This document shows, in pieces, positions 37,274 through 46,224 of a stretch of 64,000 nucleotides of DNA; position 1 is the stretch's first letter; every line of letters starts with the position of its first letter. The DNA comes from Naasia aerilata (GTDB taxonomy: Bacteria; Actinomycetota; Actinomycetes; Actinomycetales; Microbacteriaceae), in NCBI RefSeq assembly GCF_030296595.1, contig NZ_AP027731.1, positions 1,426,001-1,490,000 on the forward strand, written 5' to 3'. The notes below the pieces were generated by a model. It was not told the DNA's origin. It saw nothing but the letters and a program-made list of their open reading frames with translations, and searched no databases. Position numbers and translations under genes: made by a program.

Positions 37274-38683
37274 GTGACCACCGGATCTGCCGACTACCGC
37301 GACTCCGGGCTCCGCTTCCCGGAGGGCTTCCTCTTCGGCTCCGCGACCGCCTCCTACCAGATCGAGGGAGCGGCTCAGGAGGACGGCCGCAGGCCCAGCA
37401 TCTGGGACACCTTCGCGCGCACCCCGGGCAAGGTGCTGGGCGGCGACACGGGCGACATCGCGGACGACCACTACCACCGCTGGGCCGAGGACCTCGACAT
37501 CGTGCGCGACCTCGGGCTGGATGCGTACCGCTTCTCGATCGCGTGGCCGCGCATCCAGCCGACCGGATCGGGCGAAGCCAACCAGGCGGGCCTCGACTTC
37601 TACTCCCGCCTCGTCGACGGGATGCTCGAGCGCGGCATCACCCCGATCGCCACGCTCTACCACTGGGACCTCCCGCAGCCGCTCGAGGACGCCGGCGGCT
37701 GGCCGGAGCGGGAGACCGCGCACCGCTTCGCCGAGTACGCGGCCCTCGTCGGCGCCGCGCTCGGCGACCGCGTGCGCACCTGGACGACGCTCAACGAGCC
37801 CTGGTGCTCCGCGTTCCTCGGCTACGGGGCGGGAGTGCACGCCCCGGGGCGCACGGAGCCGCTCGCCGCGCTGCGCGCCGCCCACCACCTCAACCTCGCG
37901 CACGGCCTGGGGATCCAGGCGCTGCGCGGCGTCGTCCCCGGCGACCCCGACTACTCGGTCACCCTCAACTTCGCGGTGCTGCGGGGCGAGGAGGAGGCAG
38001 TCCGCCAGATCGACGCCGTCGCCAACCGCGTCTTCACCGGCCCTCTGCTGAAGGGCGCCTACCCCGAGGACCTGCTCGCCGACACCGCCTCCGTCGCGGA
38101 CTGGTCGTTCGTGCAAGACGGCGACCTTGTCGACATCGCACAGCGGATCGACCTGCTCGGCGTCAACTACTACAACACCGCCCTCGTCGCACTGTGGGAC
38201 GGGACCGGTGTGAAGGAGTCGGCGGACAACCATGGCGACACCGCGGCGTCCCCCTACCCCGGCGCGGATCGGGTGCAGTTCCTGCCGCAGCCCGGCCCGT
38301 ACACCGAGATGGGGTGGAACATCGCTCCGGACGGGCTGGAGGAGCTGCTCCTCTCGCTCAGGCGCCAGTTCCCGGATCAGCCGCTCATGATCACCGAGAA
38401 CGGCGCCGCCTTCGACGACGTCCTCGAGGACGGCCACGTGCACGACGCCGAGCGGCTCGACTACTTGCGCCGCCACTTCACGGCCGCACACCGCGCTCTG
38501 GAGCAGGGCGTGGACCTGCGCGGCTACCAGGTGTGGTCGCTCCTCGACAACTTCGAGTGGGCCTACGGCTACTCGAAGCGGTTCGGAATCGTCCACGTGG
38601 ACTACGAGACGCTCGCGCGGACGCCGAAGGACAGCGCCCTCTGGTACTCCGAGCTGGCGCGGACACACGTCCTGCCGGAGTGA
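37274..38683 (+). CDS. GH1 beta-glucosidase
   Basis: The 469-residue protein has the N-terminal [15 protein letters not shown], the acid/base Glu in TLNEPW (about residue 175) and the nucleophile Glu in MITENGAAF (about residue 375), all typical of GH1. It hydrolyses beta-glucosides such as cellobiose in the cytoplasm; no signal peptide is present. GTG at 37274 is preceded by GGAG. It lies just after xylR, and is possibly co-transcribed. GH1 enzymes with xylosidase or galactosidase side activity are known, so the precise glycoside is open. Confidence 0.93.
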   Translation: MTTGSADYRDSGLRFPEGFLFGSATASYQIEGAAQEDGRRPSIWDTFARTPGKVLGGDTGDIADDHYHRWAEDLDIVRDLGLDAYRFSIAWPRIQPTGSGEANQAGLDFYSRLVDGMLERGITPIATLYHWDLPQPLEDAGGWPERETAHRFAEYAALVGAALGDRVRTWTTLNEPWCSAFLGYGAGVHAPGRTEPLAALRAAHHLNLAHGLGIQALRGVVPGDPDYSVTLNFAVLRGEEEAVRQIDAVANRVFTGPLLKGAYPEDLLADTASVADWSFVQDGDLVDIAQRIDLLGVNYYNTALVALWDGTGVKESADNHGDTAASPYPGADRVQFLPQPGPYTEMGWNIAPDGLEELLLSLRRQFPDQPLMITENGAAFDDVLEDGHVHDAERLDYLRRHFTAAHRALEQGVDLRGYQVWSLLDNFEWAYGYSKRFGIVHVDYETLARTPKDSALWYSELARTHVLPE

Positions 38684-38800
38684 GAACGAGCGGCTCGAAG
38701 GACGCAAGCCCTCCGCAGAACTGATTGCCGTCGGTAAACTGTTTTTCTCCGGGTGCCGCCGCCGTCACCTTCCGCCCCGCAATCCTCCGGTGCCTCTTAC

Positions 38801-40029
38801 GTGACTGCAGCAATCCACCCCGGCGACGCCCTGTCGCGGGCTCAACTCGTCCTGTTCGTGATCGTCCTCGGCGCCCTGGTGGGCCTCGGCCCGTTCACGA
38901 TCGACATGTATCTCCCGGCGTTCCCGGTCCTCACGAAGGACTTCGGCGTCTCCGACGCCGCCGTCCAGCTCACCCTCACCGGCACGACCATCGGCTTCGG
39001 CCTGGGTCAGCTCGTGGTCGGCCCGCTCAGCGACCGCTTCGGCCGCCGGATACCGCTCCTCGCCGCGACGACCCTGCACGTGCTGGCCTGCGTCGGCGCG
39101 GCCCTGGCTCAGGACGTCACCGTCCTCGGGCTCTTCCGCGTGCTGCAGGGCATCGGCGCCGCGGGCGGCGGCGTGGTCGCGATGGCCATGATGCGGGATC
39201 TCTTCGGGGGTCGGGCGCTGGTCCGGATGCTGTCCCGGCTCGCGCTCGTCACCTCGCTCGCCCCGGTCGTCGCGCCGGTGATCGGGAGCCAGCTGCTGAG
39301 AGCGGTCGACTGGCGCGGACTCTTCCTCACCCTCGCGGGATACGGCCTCGTGATGGTCATCATCGCCGCCCTCTGCCTGCGTGAGACGATGCAGCGCGCG
39401 GAGGTCACGGAGAGCCCCGCAGCACCGCGCGCGAAAGGTACCGGGCGCTCTTCTCCGACCGGGTGTTCGTGGGGCTCCTCATCGTGGGCGGGATGCAGGT
39501 CTCCGGCCTCTTCGCCTACCTGTCGGCGTCGTCGTTCCTCTTCCAGAACGTGTACGGGCTCTCGGCGCAGCAGTTCGGGCTGCTGTTCGGCATGAACTCG
39601 ATCGGCATCATCCTCGGCAACCAGACGAGCGCCCGCCTCACGCGGGTGATCGGGCCGCAGTGGATCCTCGCCGGCACGACGCTGGTGCAGCTGCTGTCGG
39701 CGGCGTTCATCGTCTTCGCGGTCCTGAACGGGCTCGGTCTGCCGGGCGTCGTCGTGCCGCTGTTCCTCTTCATCCTGGCCTGCGGCTTCGCCTTCCCCTG
39801 CGTACAGGTGCTGGCCCTCGCGAACCACGGCAGGGAGGCGGGAACCGCCGCATCGCTGCTCGGCGCGGTGAACTTCGGCGTCGCCGGGATCCTGTCGCCG
39901 ATCGTCGGGCTGCTCGGCATCGCGAATGCGCTCCCGATGGGCGCGGTCATGGGCACCACGGCCGCGGTCGGCATGGCCAGCCTGTGGCTGATCGTGCGGC
40001 CGCGAACGGTCCCTGGGCTCGCCGACTGA
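38801..40029 (+). CDS. MFS transporter, Bcr/CflA drug-resistance type (one frame break)
   Basis: The protein has 12 predicted transmembrane segments, beginning LGPFTIDMYLPAFP, with the motif GPLSDRFGRRIPLL between segments 2 and 3 and LQGIGAAGGGVVAMAMMRD in segment 5, typical of the Bcr/CflA (DHA1) subfamily. It is probably a proton-driven exporter of drugs or metabolites. The frame breaks near 39425 (AAPRA to ERYRALFSDR); one missing C or GC step repairs it (409 residues). GTG at 38801 and GTG at 38753 are both possible starts. Convergent with the antiporter gene, with four bases between the stops. Confidence 0.85.
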
Positions 40030-40032
40030 GCC

Positions 40033-41226
40033 TCAGCCGCTCGCCGCGGCCCGCTGGGCGTCCCCGCGCCGGCGCACCGCCGTGCGGAACCATGCGGTGT
40101 CCGGGATCCGCGAGAGGAGCGGCCCCGCGACGACCGTGATGAGGACGTAGGCGGTCGCGAGCGGGGCGAGCTGGGGCTCGACGCCCGAGCCGACCGCGAG
40201 GCCCGCGATCACGATCGAGAACTCACCGCGGGGCGTGAGGGCGAAGCCGGCGCGCCAGCGACCCGGCACTCCCATGCCCGCCCGCCGCGCGGCCAGGTAG
40301 CCGGTGACGACCTTGGTCGCCATCGTCGCGATTCCGAGCAGAGCGGCCGGCAGCAGCACCGGCAGCATGTCGACCGGGTCGGTGGCGAGTCCGAAGAAGA
40401 CGAAGAAGATCGCGGCGAAGAGGTCGCGCAGTGGGGAGAGGAGCTCCTCAGCGCTGTGGGCGACCTGGCCGGACAGTGCGATGCCCACGAGGAAGGCGCC
40501 GACGGCGGCCGACACGTTGACCTGCTGAGCGACCCCCGCGACGAGGATGGTGAGCCCCAGCACTCCGAGCAGGAGCGACTCCGGGTGGGTCGCGGTGAAG
40601 AGCCGGGACACCTGCCGGCCGTGGCGCAGGGCGAGGTAGAGGATGGCGCACACGGCGGCGACCGCGATCACGAGCGTCGTCGCCCCCTCGAGGAGGCCAG
40701 CCCCGATGACGACGGCCGCCAGGATCGGCAGATAGAACGCCATGGCCAGGTCCTCGATCACGAGCACGGAGAGGATCGTCGGCGTCTCGCGGTTTCCCAG
40801 ACGCCCGAGGTCACGCAGCACGCCGGCGATGACGCCGGAGGAGGAGACCCAGGTGACGCCCGCCAGGGCGATCGCGGCGACGGGACCCCAGCCGAGCAGC
40901 AGGGCGAAGAGCGCGCCCGGCGTTGCGTTGAGCGCGGCATCCAGGAGTCCTGCGGCGCGGGAGCGGGAGAGGCTCTCGACGAGCTCGCCCGCGGTGTACT
41001 CGAGCCCCAGCATGAGCAGCAGGAGGATGACGCCGATCTCGCTGCCGGTCTCGAAGAACCCCTCGCTGGCCGAGAGCGGGAGTGCGCCGCCGTGGCCGAA
41101 GGCGAGTCCTGCGAGCAGGAACAGGGGGATCGCCGAGATGCCGACCCGGTTGGCGAACCGGGAAAGCAGCCCGAGCGCGAGCAGGAGAGCGCCCACCTCG
41201 ATGAGAAGAAGGGTGGACTCGCTCAC
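40033..41226 (-). CDS. CPA2-family cation:proton antiporter
   Basis: The 397-residue membrane protein has about 12 hydrophobic segments, with LLLLMLGLEYTAGEL, LVIEDLAMAFYLP containing the ion-binding Asp in the position of the KefC/KhtU family, and FFVFFGLATDP. It probably exchanges K+ or Na+ for H+. Its partner is the TrkA-C protein encoded just upstream at 41287-41781. The start is GTG at 41226. A 17-residue mini-ORF lies between the two genes. Confidence 0.9.
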   Translation of the reverse strand: MSESTLLLIEVGALLLALGLLSRFANRVGISAIPLFLLAGLAFGHGGALPLSASEGFFETGSEIGVILLLLMLGLEYTAGELVESLSRSRAAGLLDAALNATPGALFALLLGWGPVAAIALAGVTWVSSSGVIAGVLRDLGRLGNRETPTILSVLVIEDLAMAFYLPILAAVVIGAGLLEGATTLVIAVAAVCAILYLALRHGRQVSRLFTATHPESLLLGVLGLTILVAGVAQQVNVSAAVGAFLVGIALSGQVAHSAEELLSPLRDLFAAIFFVFFGLATDPVDMLPVLLPAALLGIATMATKVVTGYLAARRAGMGVPGRWRAGFALTPRGEFSIVIAGLAVGSGVEPQLAPLATAYVLITVVAGPLLSRIPDTAWFRTAVRRRGDAQRAAASG

Positions 41227-41229
41227 GGC

Positions 41230-41283
41230 TCAGGCGCCGCTGCTCGTCAGCAGTTCACTGCGCAGAGGGAGAAGCTCGCTCAC
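41230..41283 (-). other. Mini-ORF between antiporter genes, part of a short duplication
   Basis: GTG AGC GAG ... TGA encodes MSELLPLRSELLTSSGA. The bases around its start repeat those around the start of the antiporter gene (CTCGCTCACGG and GGCGCC occur twice, about 56 bases apart). It looks like a small duplication that inserted a mini-ORF, not a known gene. Confidence 0.4.
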
Positions 41284-41286
41284 GGA

Positions 41287-41781
41287 TCAGCCGGCGCCGT
41301 GCGTCAGCAGCTTCGCGAGGGCGTCGAGTCCCGGGCGGGTTCCCACGGCCACCACCGTGTCGCCCGCGTCGAGCGGGGTCTGCGGGGTGGGGGAGGGGAT
41401 GACCTCGGTGCCGCGCACGATGGCGACGATCGAGGTCAGCGTGCGGGTGCGCGCCTTGGTGTCGCCCAGGACGCCGCCCACGTAGGGCGAGCCCGCCGGC
41501 AGCACCAGCTGCTCGGTGAAGAGGCCGGCGGCCTGCTCCCGGATGCCGGTGAGCTGCCCCATCATGACGGAGGCGCCGAGCACGTTCGCGAGCGCGGCCG
41601 CCTCGTCGTCGGTGAGGGCGACCGAGTCGCTCGCGGCATCCGGATCGTCGATGTCGAAGAGCGCGAGGTCCCGCTCGCCGGTGCGGTGGGCGACGATGCC
41701 CACGCGCCGCCCGCTCTCGGTGAGCACGTCGTGGCGTGTGCCGATCCCGGGGAGATCCACCCGTTCGATGCGCACGCTCAT
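41287..41781 (-). CDS. TrkA-C domain regulatory subunit (KhtT-like)
   Basis: The 164-residue protein has an N-terminal KhtT-like half (IERVDLPGIGTRHDVLTESGRRVGIVAHR) and a C-terminal TrkA-C domain (RTLTSIVAIVRGTEVIPSPTPQTPLDAGDTVVAVGT), which binds nucleotides or other ligands and gates the antiporter. ATG at 41781 lies seven bases after TACCGT on the minus strand (41794-41789), a leaderless layout. It precedes the antiporter gene on the same strand. Together they fit a KhtTU-type potassium/proton antiporter. Confidence 0.88.
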   Translation of the reverse strand: MSVRIERVDLPGIGTRHDVLTESGRRVGIVAHRTGERDLALFDIDDPDAASDSVALTDDEAAALANVLGASVMMGQLTGIREQAAGLFTEQLVLPAGSPYVGGVLGDTKARTRTLTSIVAIVRGTEVIPSPTPQTPLDAGDTVVAVGTRPGLDALAKLLTHGAG

Positions 41782-41836
41782 GCCCTCGACGGTATCAGCC
41801 GGCCGCCGCCCGGCCCGGCTCGGCCGGCGCCCGCCA

Positions 41837-41876
41837 CGGGCCGAATCGGTCCGTCCGGGCCGCCGATTCGGCCCGG
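41837..41876. repeat. GGGCCGAATCGG palindromic element
   Basis: GGGCCGAATCGG (41838-41849) and CCGATTCGGCCC (41862-41873) are perfect inverse copies. A related element of similar length lies within the dnaX coding sequence at 57791-57829. Confidence 0.6.
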
Positions 41877-41915
41877 AATGCCCGGACAGGCCCGGTCCGC
41901 TGCCGCCGACGACGC

Positions 41916-41958
41916 GGTTTCGAAACCCCTCGGCACGTCCGAGACCGCGATCTACACT
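41916..41958 (+). promoter_or_regulatory. GH10 promoter with LacI-type operator
   Basis: GGTTTCGAAACC (41916-41927) is a perfect 12-base palindrome with a central CG. TACACT (41953-41958) is a candidate -10 box. A sister palindrome, GTTTTCGAAAAC, is at 45941-45952 in the LacI/xylan-importer gap, so the LacI protein encoded at 44911-45912 probably controls both. Confidence 0.6.
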
Positions 41959-42005
41959 CCCGGAGCGGACCCGGCCGGAGTCCGGAACTCGACGAGGAGA
42001 TCGAC

Positions 42006-43287
42006 GTGGCAGCCCCCGTTCCCCCGCACGACCCCACCTTTCGCGATCGGATCGGGGATGCCGTCGTCACGGTCCTAGGACGGGACGGGCGCCCGCTCGG
42101 CGACACCGAGGTCGTCGTGGAGCAGCGCCGGCACGCGTTCGCCTTCGGCAACATCGGCTTCGACTTCCTGCCGCTGGCCAACGGCGAGACGGGACTCGAC
42201 CCGGCCGAGGTGGAGACGTTCGGCGGCGCGGCCGTCGAGCAGCTCGAGCACCTTGCGGACCTGTGGCTCGACGTGTTCAACACCGCGACCCTGCCGTTCT
42301 ACTGGGGGCGCTTCGAGCCGCGGCGTGGGCAGCCCGACACCGAGCGATTCCTGAGGACGGCCGAGTGGTTCCGAGAGCGCGGGGTCGCGCTCAAGGGGCA
42401 TCCGCTGGTGTGGCACACCGTGACGGCGCCCTGGCTGCTCGGGCTGCCCCTCGACGAGGTCGAGCGCGTGCAGCGGGAGCGCATCCGGCGCGATGTCGGG
42501 GCCTTCGCCGGTCTGGTCGACACCTGGGACGCCATCAACGAGGTCGTGATCATGCCCGTCTTCGACAAGGAGGACAACGGCATCACGCGCCTGGCGTACG
42601 ACCGCGGGCGCATCGCGATGATCCGGCTGGCCTTCGAGGAGGCCAGGGCGGCGAACTCCAACGCGACGCTGCTTCTCAACGACTTCGACCTGTCGTCCGC
42701 GTACGAGTGCCTGATCGAGGGCGTGCTCGAGGCGGGCATCCGCATCGACGCGATCGGCCTGCAGACGCACATGCATCAGGGGTATTGGGGGAGGACCGGA
42801 TGCTGGCGATGGTGGACCGCTTCGCCCGCTACGGCCTGCCCCTGCACCTGACCGAGACCACGCTGCTCTCCGGCGAGCTCATGCCGGCCCACATCGAGGA
42901 CCTCAACGACAGCCCCTTCACCGACTGGCCCTCGACGCCGGAGGGCGAGGCGAGGCAGGCCGATGAGGTGGAGCGGCACTACCGCTCGCTGCTCTCGCAT
43001 CCGTCCGTGCAGGCGATCACCTACTGGGGGCTCACCGACGACGGCATGTGGCTCGGCGCGCCCGGTGGCTTCGTCAGAGCGGACGGGACGCCGAAGCCCT
43101 CCTATGACGTCCTCCGGGGGCTGGTGAAGGGCGAATGGTGGCTGCCGCCGACCCCGATGCGCACGGATGCGGACGGCCGGGTGAGGGTCAGCGGGTTCCT
43201 GGGGGAGTACGCGGTCACCACCGGCGGGGATGCGGCGGTGTTCTCGGTGGAGGGGAGGCACGCGACGTCGAGGTGCGGCTCGGGTGA
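42006..43287 (+). CDS. GH10 endo-1,4-beta-xylanase, no signal peptide (two frame breaks)
   Basis: HPLVWHT, DTWDAINEVV with the acid/base Glu (residue 179), LLLNDFDLSS, LQTHMHQGYWG and LHLTETTLL with the nucleophile Glu (about residue 284) define GH10. Frame breaks at the G runs 42787-42791 and 43252-43255 are each solved by one base; the protein then ends EARDVEVRLG at 43287 (427 residues). GTG at 42006 has GAGGAG seven bases before it. The N-terminus (MAAPVPPHDPTF) is not a signal peptide, so it most likely cuts imported xylo-oligosaccharides in the cytoplasm. The catalytic domain is preceded by a short beta-type region (VVTVLGRDGRPLGDTEVVV). Confidence 0.9.
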
Positions 43288-43869
43288 GGGGCGGGGCGCC
43301 CGCTGCGGTGCCGGGGGATCCCTTCGACGTGGCTCGGCTGTGGCTTAAGAGGTGGCAAGAGGCGGTTCGAGGAGGCTCGTCGCGTTCTTCGAATGGCCGG
43401 GCTCCGCACTGCGGGATGGGCGGTAGGTCGAGCGCGCCCCGAGAAACCGAGCGCGGGTCGAGCGCCGAGCGCGCCCCGTGACGACGAGCGCGGTGCGTAG
43501 ACAGCCCGCGCTCGTCGTCACGCCCCGCGCTCGGTAGCGGAAGGACCGCGCCGCCGCCGCGCACCGCGCTACGTACCCCAAGGGCCCCCGCATGGCGTCT
43601 CGAACCGCGCTCGGCGCCTCGAACCGCGCTCGCCGAGCGATCGGCGTCGGCTAGCAGCGACCGCGCTGGGATTCAACGGGTGCTCGCAGCCCGACCGCCT
43701 GCCCCTCGTCTTAAGCCTCGACCGGCCGCCCTACGACCAGCACCGACGCACAGGGGAGGGCCGCCCCGCCTCTCTCAGCGAGCGCGGCCCGCAGCGACGA
43801 ACGCGGTGCGGATACGGCCCGCGCTCGGCCGCACGCCCCGCGCTCGTCCGCACGCACCGCGCTCGGCGA
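43288..43869. repeat. Gene-free repeat region, GAGCGCG hairpin family
   Basis: No gene is visible in these 582 bases. ACGACGAGCGCGG (43481-43493) and CCGCGCTCGTCGT (43506-43518) form a perfect 13-base hairpin with the loop TGCGTAGACAGC. More GAGCGCG, CGCGCTCGG and ACGAACGCGG copies follow up to the esterase stop. This is the same repeat family as at 9470-9935. Confidence 0.7.
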
Positions 43870-44831
43870 TCAGCCCAGGGTGCGCTGGAGGAACGCGACC
43901 GCGGCGAGCTCGTCTTCGATCGCGCCGCCCTCGTGGCCGTTGAAGGGCCACACCGTGATCGACTTCGGCCCGGCGTACTCGTGGAAGGCGCCGAACACGG
44001 TCGACGGCGGGCAGATGACGTCCGCCAGGGCTGCCGAGAGCTGCGCGGGGGCGGTGGCGCGCCGGGCGAAGTTGACGCCGTCGAAGTAGCGCAGGGTCGC
44101 CATCACCTGCTCCACCTCGGTGCGGTGGATGCGGAGGTAGGCGGCGACCTCGCCGTACGGGTTGGCGTCGGTGGTGGCGAGCGCCCGAGGAAGTCGCAGA
44201 GGAACGGCACGAATGCGACGACGCCGGCGATGTCGTCGCGCAGGCCGGCGACGGCGAGGGCGATCCCGCCGCCTTGGCTGCCGCCCTGAACGGCGATCCG
44301 GTCCGCATCCACCACGTCGAGGCCGCGCGCGGCGTCCACGGCACGGACCGCGTCGGCGAAGAGCCGCCGGTAGTAGTAGTCGTGCGGGGAACGGATGCCG
44401 CGGGTCATGACGCCGGGAACCTGTGGGCCCCCGGCGCCGGAGTCCGGCGTCTCGCCGAGGCTCCAGCTCGCTCCCTGGCCGCGAGTGTCCATCTGGAGGT
44501 GCGCGAACCCGGCGGAGGCGAGCAGGAGGTTCTCGCCCGCGCTCCCGCGTCCGCCGCCGTAGCCGATGTACTGGACCACGGTCGGCAGCGGCCCGGTGGC
44601 GCCCCGCGGAACGCGGAGCCACGCCCGCACGGGCTCCCCGCGGAAGCCCGGGAAGGTGACGTCGTACACGTCTAGAGTGCGGAGCCCCACATCGACCGGC
44701 TCGAGCGTGACCGGACCGTCGAAGGCCCGGGATTCGGAGAGGGTCGCCGACCAGAACTCGTCGAAGTCGTCGGGCGCCGTCTGCGTGCTGCGGTACTCCC
44801 AGAGGGCGGACTCGGGCAGGTCGATGATCAC
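43870..44831 (-). CDS. axe: CE7 acetyl-xylan esterase / cephalosporin-C deacetylase (one frame break)
   Basis: The alpha/beta-hydrolase has the CE7 signatures MDTRGQGASW, the nucleophile Ser in VQGGSQGGGIAL, and the C-terminal HEGG with the catalytic His; Asp lies in ADVICPPSTVF-type sequence. It removes acetyl groups from xylo-oligosaccharides. One C missing at about 44189 (in the coding sense) breaks the frame; restored, CDFPRALATTDANPYGE joins the parts (320 residues, the usual CE7 length). GTG at 44831 is preceded by AAGGGG. It is downstream of the LacI gene on the same strand and so probably shares its transcript. Confidence 0.9.
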
Positions 44832-44910
44832 GGGATCCCCTTCGATCGGGTGCGGAGGCGCGGGCGGGCAGGGCGGGAGGCGGCCCGGCCGGGACGTTCC
44901 AACGTACCCG

Positions 44911-45912
44911 TCAGGCGGACGGGGGCGCGGTCGTGGCTCGGCGCACCAGGCGGGTGGGCAGGCGGAGGTGGGTCTCCTCGGGCTGCTCCCCGTCCAGCAG
45001 GGACACGAGGAGACGCACGGCGGTTGCGCCGATGGTCTGCATGGGCTGCCGGATGGTCGTGAGCGGCGGGTTCATCCGGGAGGCCTCCGGCACATCGTCG
45101 AAGCCGATCACGGAGAGGTCGTCGGGCACGCTGAGGCCCATCGATGTGGCCACCTCGATGATGGCGATGGCCGAGACGTCGTTCGCCGCGAAGATCGCGG
45201 TGGGGCGGTCGCGGAGTGACAGCAGAGCCATCGCCGGCTCCCGTGCGGTCTCCTGCTGGTAGCGGCCGATGCCGATCAGCGACGGGTCGAACCGGATTCC
45301 CGCGTCGAGCAGCGCCCGGCGGTAGCCGTCCTGGCGCCGGATGGAGGAGCGCAGGTCGGGGCGTCCGGCGAGGAACCCGATCCGCCGGTGTCCGAGCTCG
45401 ATGAGGTGGTTGGTCGCCTGCAGGGCGCCCGCGAAGTTGTCCGACTCCACGGTCGGCACGTCGGCGGGACCGGTGTGCGGGTCCACGGCCACGATCGGCA
45501 TCTCGGCGGGCACGGTGACGACGGTCGGGGTCACGAGGATGGCGCCGTCGATGAGGGTGCCGCTCAGCCGGCTGATCGACTTCCGCTCCCACCCGTCGTT
45601 CTCGCCCTGATGTGCCCCGCTGTAGGCGAGCAGGTCGTAGGAGGAGTCGCGGAGCGCGGCGCCGACTCCCTTGAGGATCTCGGCACTGAACGGCTCGAAA
45701 TCGGCCACCAGGACACCGATCACCCCCGTCCGCCGGGAGCGCATGCTGCTCGCGACGATGCTCGACTCGTACCCCAATTCCTGCACGACTTGCAGGACAC
45801 GCTGGGACGTGACGTCCGCGACGCCGTACCGTCCGTTCACGGCTTTGGACACTGTGGCGACCGAGACGCCGGCGGCTGCGGCCACATCGTGGATGGTCGG
45901 ACGGCGATTCAC
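44911..45912 (-). CDS. LacI-family regulator of the xylan genes
   Basis: The 333-residue protein has the helix-turn-helix PTIHDVAAAAGVSVATVSKAVNG and a sugar-sensing domain ending GFDDVPEASRMNPPLTTIRQPM. It most likely represses the divergent importer/GH3 operon, and perhaps GH10, in the absence of xylo-oligosaccharides. GTG at 45912 lies seven bases after TACGCT on the minus strand (45925-45920), which supports a leaderless start there; ATG at 45933 would add seven residues but precede the transcription start. The esterase gene follows after 79 bases. Confidence 0.88.
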   Translation of the reverse strand: MNRRPTIHDVAAAAGVSVATVSKAVNGRYGVADVTSQRVLQVVQELGYESSIVASSMRSRRTGVIGVLVADFEPFSAEILKGVGAALRDSSYDLLAYSGAHQGENDGWERKSISRLSGTLIDGAILVTPTVVTVPAEMPIVAVDPHTGPADVPTVESDNFAGALQATNHLIELGHRRIGFLAGRPDLRSSIRRQDGYRRALLDAGIRFDPSLIGIGRYQQETAREPAMALLSLRDRPTAIFAANDVSAIAIIEVATSMGLSVPDDLSVIGFDDVPEASRMNPPLTTIRQPMQTIGATAVRLLVSLLDGEQPEETHLRLPTRLVRRATTAPPSA

Positions 45913-45940
45913 GAGGGTCAGCGTAGCGGTCATGGAAAAT

Positions 45941-45983
45941 GTTTTCGAAAACGTTTGACGACGTTTCCACCAATTGTGAGACT
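45941..45983 (+). promoter_or_regulatory. Xylan importer promoter with LacI operator
   Basis: GTTTTCGAAAAC (45941-45952) is a perfect palindrome with central CG. It is directly followed by TTGACG (45955-45960), and GAGACT (45978-45983) lies 17 bases on. The remaining 240-base leader to the ATG at 46225 contains short G/C hairpins but no known riboswitch that I could recognise. Confidence 0.65.
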
Positions 45984-46224
45984 GAAAGAACCGGGAGCCT
46001 GAGCGGCCCACACGGACCACGATCACGAGCAACGACGCCGTCGATGTCTCGCGAGCGCGGACGAGCGGCTGATCGGGTCCGGCGCGTAGGGAGTGGCGAG
46101 GCTCGCTCCCGACGGAAGGCGGGTCCTGCAGACCCGCTCGGTGCGCGGCCGTTTCGGCCGATCGCACGTCCCCGGCACCTTCGACCCGTCGGTGCCACTC
46201 AACGAAGAGAACAGGTTGAACCCC

